This document shows, piece by piece, positions 1 through 9,617 of a stretch of DNA of 64,000 bases. The translations under genes and the position numbers were made by a program. Source of the stretch: Arenicellales bacterium (lineage in GTDB: Bacteria; Pseudomonadota; Gammaproteobacteria; Arenicellales; JAJDZL01); contig OY282380.1 of assembly GCA_958295885.1 (NCBI GenBank), positions 1,984,001 to 2,048,000 of the forward strand, given 5' to 3'. Numbering within the stretch: position 1 is the first letter of the stretch; each line of letters starts with the position of its first letter. Under the pieces are notes generated by a model that had not been told where the DNA came from, searched no databases, and worked only from the letters and a program-made list of their open reading frames with translations.

Positions 1-200
1 GAACAGGCAGCGAGAGCAGTTTTACACTACTACCCCAAAAGTCCCCCAAAGAAATAAATCTTTAAAAAATATCTAATGTTCCAAACGATTTTTCAACCAT
101 CAACTCAAAAATATAAATTTCGAAAAGAAGATCTCCAAATCAGGAAAAGCAAACCGGATTTGAAGATAGCTAGTCACCTTCAGATTCCCAAAAAGATTAC
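1..200. other. Upstream flank of the Fic gene
   Basis: This is A+T-rich sequence before the first gene. No coding region, tRNA or repeat could be recognised. It presumably holds the promoter of the Fic gene. No strong Shine-Dalgarno sequence is visible before position 201. Confidence 0.4.
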
Positions 201-1667
201 ATGATTATGCCGAACGAAGCTTGGATGTCAATAAAAGACCTGTCGGAAGACATTTCAGAACTTAAAGACCAAGAGCTGCCAAGTTTGGCGTCAGTCTGGC
301 AGGAACAAGCCGATTCATTGAAAGACTCCGAAGCGACAAAGGAATTTAATGTACGTCTACGCAGGGAATGGGCGATTGAAACTGGAATCATAGAACGACT
401 CTATGACATCGACCGTCGGATAACGCAACTATTGATTGAACAGGGTCTCAACAGCAGTCTGATTCCGCACGGCACAACTGACAAAGATCCGGTCGAAGTG
501 ATGAATATGGTTAATGATCATCACGAAGCCATCGAAGGTATTTTTGATTTTGTGTCAAATCGCCGTGATTTGAGTATTTCATATATAAAGGAACTTCACG
601 CTTGCATAACACAACATCAGCGAACTGTTACCGCCATCGATAAGTTCGGAAATGAAATTGAGATTGAACTGCTTCACGGAACCTGGAAGCAACTGCTAAA
701 CAATCCAACTCGTCCTGATGGGAAGTTGCATACTTACTGCCCTCCTGAACACGTACAGATGGAAATGGAAAATTTAATTGCGTGCCACAAAAAGCATGAG
801 GATAATAACGTTCCACCCGAGGTTTCTGCCGCATGGTTGCATCATAGATTCACTCAGATACACCCGTTTCAGGACGGAAACGGGAGTGTTGCCCGTGCAC
901 TTGCGTCATTGGTATTCCTACGTGCTCAATGGTTTCCTTTACTAGTGCGACGAGATGACCGAGAGGTCTATATACGAGCACTTGAGTCTGCAGATAAAGG
1001 TGATTTGAAACCACTGATCGATACATTTTGCAAAATGCAAAAGCGAGCTTTTGTAAATGCTCTGGGTTTGTCGCGAGAGGTATTGAAAGACGCAGCGGGA
1101 ATTGCTGAAATTATCGATTCTGCCCGCGATGCCATATTAGAAAGACGTCGAGAGCATCACATTGCTTTACGGAAGGTATACGAATTTTCGAAGAATCTCG
1201 AAAAGTTTGCTTTAGAACGCCTGAATGAAATTAAGGAGATGCTAGATGAAAAGTTCGAAGACTTGAGTGGAACGTTAAATGTTTTTGTTGTTAAGGCAGA
1301 CAACGATGATCGCCATAGTTGCTACTTTCGCCATGAGATCGTAAAGGTGGCGAAAGAGTTTGACTACTTTGCGAATACCAAGGATTACGGTTCTTGGATA
1401 AGAATGGGCATAAAAACGGATACCGAAACAAACATTTTTCTTTCTTTTCATACTTTGGGTTATAAGTTCAACGGAATTTTGGTATGTGCAGGAATGACTT
1501 TTGGGAGAGACCCAGATAGTGACAGGTCTGAAAAAGCATACCCTCTTGGCTCCGAACCGTTTCAATTCAACTATCGTGACCACGAAGAAGCATTGAAAGT
1601 ACGTTTTGATCAATGGCTTGACGAAATTATTAAGCAAGGGCTGAATAAATGGCGCTTGACTGTATAG
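201..1667 (+). CDS. Fic-domain protein (probable AMPylator)
   Basis: This 488-aa protein carries the Fic core motif HPFQDGNGSVAR at residues 221-232, in which His221 would be the catalytic base. Fic enzymes usually transfer AMP from ATP to a hydroxyl group of a target protein. The canonical motif is HxFx(D/E)GNGRxxR. Here the first Arg, which normally contacts the nucleotide phosphates, is replaced by Ser229, while Arg232 is kept, so activity or substrate may differ from the standard enzyme. Residues 53-85 (REWAIETGIIERLYDIDRRI) match the N-terminal part common in stand-alone Fic proteins. The C-terminal 200 residues (about 280-488) are charged, probably partly coiled coil, and not recognised. 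ATG codons at 201 and 207 are both possible starts. No antitoxin partner is visible. The target is unknown. Confidence 0.85.
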   Translation: MIMPNEAWMSIKDLSEDISELKDQELPSLASVWQEQADSLKDSEATKEFNVRLRREWAIETGIIERLYDIDRRITQLLIEQGLNSSLIPHGTTDKDPVEVMNMVNDHHEAIEGIFDFVSNRRDLSISYIKELHACITQHQRTVTAIDKFGNEIEIELLHGTWKQLLNNPTRPDGKLHTYCPPEHVQMEMENLIACHKKHEDNNVPPEVSAAWLHHRFTQIHPFQDGNGSVARALASLVFLRAQWFPLLVRRDDREVYIRALESADKGDLKPLIDTFCKMQKRAFVNALGLSREVLKDAAGIAEIIDSARDAILERRREHHIALRKVYEFSKNLEKFALERLNEIKEMLDEKFEDLSGTLNVFVVKADNDDRHSCYFRHEIVKVAKEFDYFANTKDYGSWIRMGIKTDTETNIFLSFHTLGYKFNGILVCAGMTFGRDPDSDRSEKAYPLGSEPFQFNYRDHEEALKVRFDQWLDEIIKQGLNKWRLTV

Positions 1668-1681
1668 CGATCAACCAACGA

Positions 1682-1703
1682 ACGAATACTGTCTCCTATT
1701 CGT
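1682..1703 (+). terminator. Candidate terminator hairpin after the Fic gene
   Basis: The 7-bp arms ACGAATA (1682-1688) and TATTCGT (1697-1703) are separated by 8 nt and lie 15 nt after the stop codon. Only a weak T-rich tail follows, so it may not be a strong intrinsic terminator. Confidence 0.4.
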
Positions 1704-2243
1704 AATTTGTCTGTCATGATTTTAAGCGAAATTGTCTTGTCGTAATCTCAAACTCAGATTTGAAATTCGAAACTGATCATCAACACGTGCAACGATAAAC
1801 AAAATGTCTGGAAGCCACCGCCATTCGTAGTGATGCTTCTCAATCCCTGAATATATTGGTACGACATTGTCGAACCCAAGCTCAGTTCACGCCCTCGCCA
1901 GGCCGGTAAACCGTTGCCCATGGTGCACTTCTTGATCGCTAATCTCACGCACTTTCTGTCGGGAGATAGAAGTTGCTACTTACTCGGATATGATTTTAAT
2001 TCGTCTGTTGTTTCAATAGGCGTTAAGGGGTAGACCAACTGCCGCATCAGCTTTTGAATCCGGTTGTCAACGACCTATTGGTTGTATTATGAGGAAATTA
2101 TTCTGAAGCAAAGGCAGTGAGAATGAATCGTTCAGCAATTCGAGAGAATTTCTCGTATTCGCCGAGTTTATTGGAATAATTGGTACAGCTGACAATTATT
2201 AGAAGATTGGCCAACTCAAACTCTTGCTGAAAAGAAGTTGTGA
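1704..2243. other. Intergenic region, nothing recognised
   Basis: This stretch between the Fic gene and the molybdenum hydroxylase gene shows no coding pattern I can support. A 64-aa open frame on the minus strand (1754-1948) has no start signal or recognisable family. Confidence 0.4.
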
Positions 2244-2276
2244 TTGCCGAACACGAAGGGCTTTATTAAGAAAACG

Positions 2277-4592
2277 ATGAAAGATCCGATTGGAAGGCCT
2301 GTTTTGCGAGTGGAAGATGAACGTCTGCTCAAAGGTGAAGGTCGGTTTACAGATGACCTAATGATGGAAGGACAGCTGCATGCGGTATTTGTTCGCAGTC
2401 CGTATGCACATGCCTGGATCAATCGCATTGATCTTTCTGCAGCCGCGCGCATGCCGGGAATAAGAGCATGTGTTCACGGAAAAGCACTTGTGAAAGTTGG
2501 CTTAAATCCTATCGATCCGTTAACCCGGAGTCCGAATTATCCGGTAAAGAATAAAGACGGAAGCGAGTTGCCAGACGTCAGAAGGTGGCCGCTTGCAGTC
2601 GATAAAGTACGGTTTGCCGGTGAACCTGTTGCTGTAGTTGCTGCAGACAGCGTCGAACAGGCAATGGCAGCCGCCGAAGCTGTCAACGTTGAGTACGAAC
2701 CATTGCCGTCAGTGGTCAATGCCGAGGATGCCATTCAGGTGAAGGCACCTCTCATTTGGGATGAACTTGGCAGTAATTTGTGTGTTGACACTGAATATGG
2801 CAGTCGTGAAGAAGTTGATCTCGCGTTTTCGCAAGCTCACGAAATTGTCTCTGTTACAGTTGATTATCCACGACATATCGTTGCTTTTTTGGAGCCTAGA
2901 ACTGTATTGGCTCGTTATGATATTGAACGGGAACGATTTGAAGTATTTACCGGTTGTCAATCTCCACATTGGTTTCAGCGAGACATAGCTGATGTGTTGG
3001 ATGTCAAGCATAGTCGAGTCAGAGTTGTTGCTTATGACACCGGAGGTGGTTTTGGGGCGCGCACATCACCGTCTCCCGAAGTTGCAGTGACTGCTTGGCT
3101 TGCCCAGTTTACAGGATCTCCTGTGAAATGGGTGCCAGATCGCAGCGAAAGTTTTCTGACTGACTCGCAGTCCAGAGATCATCGGATGCATGTTCAACTA
3201 GGCATGGATGAACATGGAAAGATGACCGCAATTCGATTGACCAGCCTGTGGAGATTGGGCGCTTATCTTAATCCTCGCAGTATTTGGCTGTATGCGAACT
3301 ACATGTCTTTAATGCTCTGTGGTGTCTACCGAATTTCTGCCGCTCATTTTTGCTTGAAGGGTGTTTTTTCAAATACTGCACAAATTGGCCCCTTTCGTGG
3401 CATTGCTCGTGCTGAGGTTTCATACGCGATCGAACGAGTTGTTGAAGAAGCGGCAAGGCAGCTGGGGATTGATCGCATCGCGCTGCGACAGAAAAATTTG
3501 ATTCGTCACACTGATTTGCCATGGACAACACCAACAGGGGCGTTTTATTCGGACGCTGACTTTTATGGAAACTTCAACAAGCTTTTAAATCAGTTGGATC
3601 CAGAAGAATTTGAACAACGGCGTCAGGAGTCAGCTCAGGTCGGTAAACTGAGAGGGTTGGGATATTCAGTATTTGTGGATAGTGTAGGCGGCAGTCCCGT
3701 CGAGTTTGCTGAAGTTGAAGTTAAAAAAGAATTAGTTGAAGCAAGAGTTGGAACAAAATCCATTGGAACCGGCCATGAAACTTCATTTGCACAAGTGCTT
3801 GCGAGCCAACTGCAAATTCCAATTGAACAAGTTCGAATCGTTGACGGAGATACCGATGACTTACCAACAGGAACTGGAACGCATGGTTCACGTTCGATGA
3901 GAATTGGTGGTTCGGCGATGTTTTATAGTGCTGAAAAGGCACTCGAAAAATGCCGGTCATATGCAGCCGAAATTTTTGAAGTTGCAATGGAAGATGTCGA
4001 TTATTCATCAGGAAACTTTCATATACCTGGTACGGACCGACAAATCAGTATCTTTGAAACAGCGAAAATTGCTGATGGGAATGGTGATGTGCTGGTTGCT
4101 TCCCATGAGCACTCTGTCAAGCATGCGATGTTCGCAAGCGGTTGCCAGGCATGTGAGGTGGAAATCGACCAGGATACGGGTCAGGTATCAATTGATCGAT
4201 TGCTTGCGATTAGTGACCCTGGCAAGATCATCAATCCGCTGATCGTTGACGGTCAAATGCACGGTGGCCTCGCGCACGGAATAGGGCACGCCATCTTGGA
4301 GCGAGCATTCTATGAACCGACTACGGGACAACTTGTGACCGGGAGTTTTTTGGATTACACGATTCCACGTGCCGATGACGTTCCTGAATTTGATCTTCTC
4401 TGGAACCCGATAGAAACGGATGAAAATCCTCTGGGAGTAAAAGGGGCAGGTGAAATTGGCACGATGGGGTGCCCAGCCGCAGTAATGAACGCGATCATTG
4501 ATGCATTCACTCCGTTAGGTATTACCGATATTCAGATGCCTGCTACGGCTGAGCGGATGTGGCACTTGTTGAAGAATCCTGTGCAACGATAG
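2277..4592 (+). CDS. Xanthine dehydrogenase/CO dehydrogenase-family molybdopterin-binding subunit (CoxL-like)
   Basis: About 771 aa from the ATG at 2277; an upstream TTG at 2244 would add 11 residues. The N-terminus (IGRPVLRVEDERLLKGEGRF) is typical of aerobic CO dehydrogenase-type large subunits. The Moco-binding glycine-rich stretch TGGGFGAR lies about a third of the way in. The predicted catalytic glutamate of molybdenum hydroxylases is in GVKGAGEIGTMG near the C-terminus. The active-site loop reads GPFRGIARAE, not the AYRCSFR of true CO dehydrogenase, so CO oxidation is unlikely. More likely it hydroxylates an aldehyde or N-heterocycle. No small [2Fe-2S] or medium FAD subunit lies beside it, which is unusual. 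XdhA at 23.2 kb belongs to a different operon. The substrate is unknown. Confidence 0.85.
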   Translation: MKDPIGRPVLRVEDERLLKGEGRFTDDLMMEGQLHAVFVRSPYAHAWINRIDLSAAARMPGIRACVHGKALVKVGLNPIDPLTRSPNYPVKNKDGSELPDVRRWPLAVDKVRFAGEPVAVVAADSVEQAMAAAEAVNVEYEPLPSVVNAEDAIQVKAPLIWDELGSNLCVDTEYGSREEVDLAFSQAHEIVSVTVDYPRHIVAFLEPRTVLARYDIERERFEVFTGCQSPHWFQRDIADVLDVKHSRVRVVAYDTGGGFGARTSPSPEVAVTAWLAQFTGSPVKWVPDRSESFLTDSQSRDHRMHVQLGMDEHGKMTAIRLTSLWRLGAYLNPRSIWLYANYMSLMLCGVYRISAAHFCLKGVFSNTAQIGPFRGIARAEVSYAIERVVEEAARQLGIDRIALRQKNLIRHTDLPWTTPTGAFYSDADFYGNFNKLLNQLDPEEFEQRRQESAQVGKLRGLGYSVFVDSVGGSPVEFAEVEVKKELVEARVGTKSIGTGHETSFAQVLASQLQIPIEQVRIVDGDTDDLPTGTGTHGSRSMRIGGSAMFYSAEKALEKCRSYAAEIFEVAMEDVDYSSGNFHIPGTDRQISIFETAKIADGNGDVLVASHEHSVKHAMFASGCQACEVEIDQDTGQVSIDRLLAISDPGKIINPLIVDGQMHGGLAHGIGHAILERAFYEPTTGQLVTGSFLDYTIPRADDVPEFDLLWNPIETDENPLGVKGAGEIGTMGCPAAVMNAIIDAFTPLGITDIQMPATAERMWHLLKNPVQR

Positions 4593-5031
4593 GTTCATTG
4601 GTTCAAACCATCCATCCTCTAAGCATCATTGACTGCTCAAGTTTCTGTTCGCAAAAGAGGGGAAGAGCTGATTTGCCCGAGAGATGATCAAACTTACTCG
4701 ATTTAAGTGGACATCTATCGAATTTCTGAATTCGTTAAATCAGACAGTTCACGTATAGCTGAGGAAATAAGCCACGTCTCGGTACTATTCTGGCAACGTG
4801 CATTATTCGTTGCAAACATAATTTAGGCTGCTTGGCTTTATCCGCATCCAGCTCGCATTACTGGTCACATGTGTGGCGAATCGGAATACCTGTCACTGAA
4901 ATAATCACACCGATGACGGCCCTAAAAGTTAAAAGTTAAGAGCTGCTGATTTCAACAGATAGGAGTTGATTCAATCAGAAAATAGGCAAATTCACTCAAC
5001 TTTAAAGGAGACTTTTCAAAAAATCAATTCG
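4593..5031. other. Intergenic region between convergent genes
   Basis: No coding pattern is visible. A short direct repeat (AAAAGTT twice near 4924-4939) is the only local structure noticed. Confidence 0.4.
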
Positions 5032-5838
5032 TCAAAAGTCGTGAATGAATGCTAGATTAGCCGTAAAAAGGCTGTTACGCACCTGATAAGGACAAGGTTC
5101 GCGTTCGCCACCTGCGCCACATCGGTTGTTTCCGGAGGTGTTTACATAGTAAGTGTCTTGGCCAAAATCGAAAAGAGAAGCACCGAATCGCAGCTTCCAC
5201 ATCTCGCTGACCGGCGTTTCGATGTTTAGACCGATTACCCAGCCCAATTTTGAGGACGTATCGCTAAAGGAGTCGTCTGGGTCGAAAATTCCATCCGGAT
5301 AAGTCTCATTAAAATCAATATCTGTAACGGAATTGGAAATTTTGGAATGTGCCAGCCCAGCGTTCAAAATCAACATCGTGCCATCGCCAAAATCCTGTTC
5401 GAGACCGAACCGAAAAGAACTGAGCTGTCCGAATTCCGCAACTGCTGTTTCATCTCCAGCAGCGGGGTCCAGCTGGTTGGTCTGCGCCATTGGTTTGCTC
5501 GCGTGAATTTCGACTTCAAACCTTAGTGGCGCATCAAGACACGGAAATCGTTTTCCAAAAAGTATGCCGCCTCCTACGTAATCGGAATCGTATTTCGAAA
5601 CTGAGCCTGGTTTCCCCCAATTTGCAAATCCCGCCACATCATTGAGTTGGTTGCCTACGCCACCTGAATCAACGAAAATACCGGCATACAGAGTGGAACA
5701 ACCGCCCTCACTTTCATCGTCTGCAGCATTGACGTAACTGCCAAACCCATTTGTAAATAAAAAAAGTGACAAGAAAATCAACCTCTTCAAACTGAGTCGC
5801 CTATGGTTGTTTCGATCAGGTCTCGCAGGATAATTCAT
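5032..5838 (-). CDS. Outer-membrane beta-barrel protein, OmpA/OmpW-like size
   Basis: This 268-aa protein has an N-terminal basic stretch and a hydrophobic signal segment (residues about 19-38, LKRLIFLSLFLFTNGFGSYV) ending at a probable signal peptidase I site, VNA-ADDE. The mature part alternates polar and hydrophobic residues, is rich in Gly, Asp and aromatic residues, and ends in Phe (AFIHDF), the usual outer-membrane sorting signal. It has about the size of an eight-stranded barrel. It stands alone between the molybdenum hydroxylase gene and the broken ATPase. No specific family is recognised, and its role as porin, adhesin or structural barrel cannot be told from sequence. Confidence 0.7.
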   Translation of the reverse strand: MNYPARPDRNNHRRLSLKRLIFLSLFLFTNGFGSYVNAADDESEGGCSTLYAGIFVDSGGVGNQLNDVAGFANWGKPGSVSKYDSDYVGGGILFGKRFPCLDAPLRFEVEIHASKPMAQTNQLDPAAGDETAVAEFGQLSSFRFGLEQDFGDGTMLILNAGLAHSKISNSVTDIDFNETYPDGIFDPDDSFSDTSSKLGWVIGLNIETPVSEMWKLRFGASLFDFGQDTYYVNTSGNNRCGAGGEREPCPYQVRNSLFTANLAFIHDF

Positions 5839-6225
5839 TCACTTGCCTCTAAGGTGGACGATGGTTGCTTAGAATTCTCTACTACGGAATAAGATTAACG
5901 ATAATCAATTGAAATTATTTGAATTGCGAACAGTTTATTCCTTCAGTGAGAGTATCGGGATCAGTCTCGTGAAAATTATATTGCATTCGTCAGACCTATT
6001 TTTTATTTCGATTTCCCAAATTCGAAATAAAAATTTTTTCAGGCAACAGTCTCGAGAATTTAGCCGATTTTCCGATAATTCAGTGCACTTTCCGGCGAGA
6101 ACGGCCCAGGGGATTTTCTCATTTTGTGGTTGTTGAGCTGGTCCATTGACGTTCGATACTTTCGACTAGAAATAGAGGTTTTGAATTTTCCGTAAGTTCA
6201 ATTGAGAACGTATTTTCAACCGACA
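5839..6225. other. A+T-rich intergenic region
   Basis: This region probably holds the promoter of the minus-strand barrel gene. An open frame of 75 codons on the plus strand (5909-6136) lacks an SD sequence and any recognisable features and is not called. Confidence 0.4.
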
Positions 6226-7361
6226 TTATCGAATTTCCACACCTTGCTCTAAAGCAAAGCTAAAAGTTCTAGCTTCATATGTAGTGGAACTGATTTTTCC
6301 ATTTTTTGCATTTAGGCGATGGAAAAGGAGATGATTCTCTAATTCCTGATCTGCAGATTCTTGTTCTTTTGAATCTGAAAATAATTTACGTGCTGCGTTC
6401 AAGCACTCAATGCTATGCGTGGTCGCGAATATCTGAACATTAAAGTGAAGTGAGATTTGAAAGAGATTTTTCCAAATTTTTCTTAACGCGGTGTGATGTA
6501 AACCGTTTTCCACTTCATCGATTAACAAAACTCCATTTTGTGCTTGATGGAAAGCCAATGTCATAGACAAAAATCTACAGAATCCATTACCCAGACGATT
6601 TGTTGGAATGTAGCCTTGTATTCCCTCCATCTTTGCCGCAATGTGGGGGCTGGAACCGCAAGAATTGTAAGATCTTGGATTTTTGGATTGACGGTCTTTA
6701 GATAACTTATGACTTTCTCATCGTAGTCGATTTCTTTAATAGATGAAAATCAATTGACATCGTCTGCTTCGTTCTGAATGCTCGTAGGAAGAAACACAGT
6801 TTTTGGTTGTGATTCTCTTTTCACTCCTTCAGTCATGAAAGTAATTTCGGTCACTTGCCCTTGATGACGATGTCGATTTTCGACTAGATACACAGAAGAA
6901 GTAGTCGATTTTTCAATTTCATCCACATATTCATAAATGATTTGGGATTTTGATGTCGCAGTAATGCCGGCTTCTGAAGATGAAAAATTTGACAATGCAG
7001 ATTTATTCGGATCCCTAGTCGTTAGGGTGGTGAAATTTAAGGGAACTGAACTTATATCCAACTTGAAAAATTTGATATTCTCTTCTCGAACTGCGGATAG
7101 TGAAATTTTTTTTGTAACATCAAAATCATGGAAAAGATCAGAAAACAATATTCCTGTATCGACGGAAATTCTTCGCAATTTAGAGAGTTTAAGAGCAAAC
7201 TCGGGATCTGTAGGATTGGATAGAAGCCACAAAGCTTCCAACAAAGACGTTTTTCCCACTCCATTCCGTCCGCTAATTAGATTGATGCGAGCCAATGACG
7301 AGATGGAAACATCGTCAAAACATCGAAAATTCTGTAACTTAACTGAATTGTACATGCTCAA
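6226..7361 (-). pseudogene. Broken AAA-family ATPase (OLD/RecF-like AAA_15)
   Basis: The two halves lie on the minus strand. The N-terminal part (7361-6750) starts [15 protein letters not shown] and has the Walker A sequence GRNGVGKTS. The C-terminal part (6630-6226) has LGNGFCRFLSMTLAF and the Walker B sequence GVLLIDEVENGLHH, followed by IFATTHSIEC. Between them the N-terminal frame hits TGA at 6750-6752, yet continues in frame as FSSIKEIDYDEKV and reaches PKIQDLTIL. A one-base frame change near 6660 then leads into the C-terminal frame. So at least one nonsense change (perhaps CGA to TGA) and one frameshift disrupt it. Intact relatives of this type act in DNA metabolism or phage defence, usually with a partner gene. 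No partner is seen here. Confidence 0.85.
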
Positions 7362-7645
7362 AATTCCTAGAATTTTTTGCAGAGCAAATGATCATAATTT
7401 CATTTACATTGAAGTGTACCTAGATTAGATTTTAATTGTAAATTTACTCCTTTGGCAGTTCAGTAGAAAATCTTGAGTTGGTTTTCATTCTGTACAGGCA
7501 CTAAGACGCGTCAATGCTTACATCTCATACAACTTTTTGGTAGAGCGACCTTGACTCCTTTGCCACAACCTCAATTTTCCCTCCTATAGGCTGTTGACCT
7601 CAAATTTGAAGATAGACAGTCCTGAAAATGACTAAGCTGTTTAAT
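7362..7645. other. Intergenic region upstream of the broken ATPase
   Basis: Nothing recognisable beyond the presumed promoter of the minus-strand ATPase gene. Confidence 0.35.
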
Positions 7646-8211
7646 CTAATGATCTTGGTCGATTCTCGAGATGTTAAACGATTCGTTCTCAATCTTCCAG
7701 CAGGCTCGGGCACAGTTGGCTAGAGCTGGGATGTTGGCGTTTTTCGATTGGATTGAAGTGATGAAACTGTTGCGATAGGTGATTTTGCCTCGGTATTTGA
7801 TGTGCATGTCGAACCACCACACCTGCAAGGCTTCTTTGCCATCTTTGATCTGCAGCGATATACGAAATCCATGGTCCGGCAGAGCTTGTTTTCGTCAATG
7901 CTACCAAGATAGAGCTGTTCCGAGAGGGTGGTTTGGATTGGGGGTTGAGGATGCGTGGACTGTGTTGTCGTTCCATCAGTGCTGGGAGTTTGATTCTATG
8001 GGGTCTTGTGGTTTGGCGAATTCGATGATGAAGGCTTCGTGCGGATTGACCAGGAGTTCGTCCTTGAGCACTCGCTTCTGACTGTCAATTTTTTCCAGTG
8101 ACCAATTGACAGTGTTGGCGAGGGTTCTTCTGCAGATGCGCGGGCCTTTTTTCCGAGATTTTCTGAGCAGGTAAGCGGACGGTGAGTTTCAATTTGGGAG
8201 CTAATCTGCAT
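7646..8211 (-). pseudogene. Transposase remnant (DDE type, several frameshifts)
   Basis: The minus strand at 7828-7646 encodes KYRGKITYRNSFITSI followed by ANIPALANCARACWKIENES. This matches the C-terminal region of a DDE transposase family in which the pattern 'C/GRARWKIENE.FN' is conserved. Upstream pieces in other frames (up to about 8210) read like earlier parts of the same protein, for instance NPHEAFIIEFAKPQ around 8010-8050. No frame stays open across the region, so the element is dead. No terminal inverted repeats were found. I cannot name the IS family with certainty. Confidence 0.6.
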
Positions 8212-8355
8212 ACATGAGTACGGAAAAAAGCATGATATCTTGGATGTGAGTGAACTAAATCAGTCATATCAATGAATAAGAGGGAAATTGGATATAACAT
8301 AAGGTTAGAAATCGGTTTAGAATTGTTTTTCTGCATCGGGCAAACGCCTGGTAGG

Positions 8356-8386
8356 ACGGCTGCGGCTTTGTCAAAGTTGCAGCCGT
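8356..8386. repeat. Strong hairpin (15-bp stem)
   Basis: ACGGCTGC (8356-8363) pairs with GCAGCCGT (8379-8386). Inside, GG/TT wobble pairs and CTTT/AAAG extend the stem to about 15 bp with a GTC loop. The flanking TTTGATTCTTG is only mildly T-rich. It could be a terminator of the decayed transposon or a transposon-end structure. No gene ends next to it. Confidence 0.45.
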
Positions 8387-8754
8387 TTGATTCTTGAGTT
8401 GGTTTCGGTAAACGTCATTTGGTTGACCTATCTCCATACTAAATGCCCAACCGGTTAACAGACAGGCTGGACCAATCTGGTTTCAAGCTGGTGCATGCCA
8501 AATGATATTGTCTATATCCGGCGTCTTCATGCGAAATAGCATAAGGCTGATTTTCGAACACTTGGCACCTTGCAGTTCAGGCTGGTAATTACTTGACTTC
8601 AGAGTCTCCAGACAGCCGGTCGATTGAGCCTCTAGGGAAAAACCTTGGTTATAATAAATTTCCAACTTTCCAAATTTCGAGCATGAGTTTGGAAATCCCC
8701 CCAGCTGTAAAAATATGGTGTGATGTCAATGAATGAAGGGAGTATCTGTATCAA
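8387..8754. other. Intergenic region before the FAH-family gene
   Basis: No coding pattern was found. It presumably holds the promoter of the gene at 8755. The last bases before the start contain GAAGGGAG about 20 nt upstream, which is too far to be a normal SD. Confidence 0.35.
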
Positions 8755-9603
8755 ATGAAATTGATTCGATTTGGAAGTCGTGGAGATGAACGACCGGGAC
8801 TGTTGGATAACCGAGGCAAAATCCGTGATTTATCCGGAGTTGTTTCCGACATAGATGAACAGGCGCTGTCGCCGAGTAGTCTGAAAGAGTTGGCTGCGTT
8901 GAATGTTGAGAGTTTGCCTGCCGTATCAGGGCAACCGAGATTGGGACCACCCATTGCCAATGTTGGTAAATTGGTGTGTATCGGCTTGAATTATCGATTG
9001 CATGCCCTAGAAGCAGGACTGGCAATTCCTGAAGAACCCATTATCTTTATGAAAGCGACAACGTCCATTGTCGGTCCCAATGATGATGTGATGATTCCGC
9101 GAAATAGCAAAAAAACGGATTGGGAAGTTGAACTCTCAATCGTTATGGGCAGCAAGGCAAAATATGTCGAAGAACAGAACGCATTAAGTTATGTGGCAGG
9201 ATATTGTATTGCGAATGATGTGTCCGAACGTGCATTCCAAACGGAGGGCACTGGGCAATGGGTAAAGGGCAAGAGTGCAGATACGTTCTGTCCACTTGGT
9301 CCATTCGTTGTGACAAAAGACGAAATTCCAGACCCGCAGCAACTTCGTCTATGGCTTGATGTCGATGGAAAAAGATATCAGGATGGTTCAACGGATGACA
9401 TGATCTTTGGTGTCAGGCATCTAGTTAGTTATGTAAGTCAGTTTATGACGTTGATGCCAGGCGATTTGATACTGACAGGCACTCCTTCAGGGGTGGGATT
9501 TGGCTTACGGCCGCCAGTTTTTTTGCAAGCTGGGAACCAGATGCAGCTGGGAATTGAGGGACTGGGCGTGCAAACCCAGAATGTCATTGCTTTTCAAGGG
9601 TAA
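8755..9603 (+). CDS. Fumarylacetoacetate hydrolase-family protein
   Basis: This 282-aa protein is the usual size of the bacterial FAH family, which splits or isomerises beta-diketo acids in aromatic degradation or decarboxylates oxaloacetate. The N-terminal domain (residues 1-70) is followed by the core from IGLNYRLHALEAG. The metal-binding residues are visible: Glu in DWEVELSIVMG, Asp in ANDVSERAFQ, and the KGKSADTFCPLGP and LTGTPSGVGFG motifs. The family covers many substrates and nothing nearby fixes the one used here. The gene is convergent with pdxJ, with only 14 bp between the stops. Confidence 0.85.
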   Translation: MKLIRFGSRGDERPGLLDNRGKIRDLSGVVSDIDEQALSPSSLKELAALNVESLPAVSGQPRLGPPIANVGKLVCIGLNYRLHALEAGLAIPEEPIIFMKATTSIVGPNDDVMIPRNSKKTDWEVELSIVMGSKAKYVEEQNALSYVAGYCIANDVSERAFQTEGTGQWVKGKSADTFCPLGPFVVTKDEIPDPQQLRLWLDVDGKRYQDGSTDDMIFGVRHLVSYVSQFMTLMPGDLILTGTPSGVGFGLRPPVFLQAGNQMQLGIEGLGVQTQNVIAFQG

Positions 9604-9617
9604 CACAAGCTTATTTC

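Noticed and set aside
2277-4592. True aerobic CO dehydrogenase large subunit
   Set aside because: The AYRCSFR active-site loop is absent and no CoxM or CoxS gene is adjacent.
4598-4616. GGTTCAAACC-like sequence resembling a tRNA T-arm
   Set aside because: No acceptor, D-arm or anticodon arm could be fitted around it; it lies directly after a stop codon.
5909-6136. 75-codon open frame on the plus strand
   Set aside because: It has no SD sequence, no family features and an A+T-rich composition typical of spacer.
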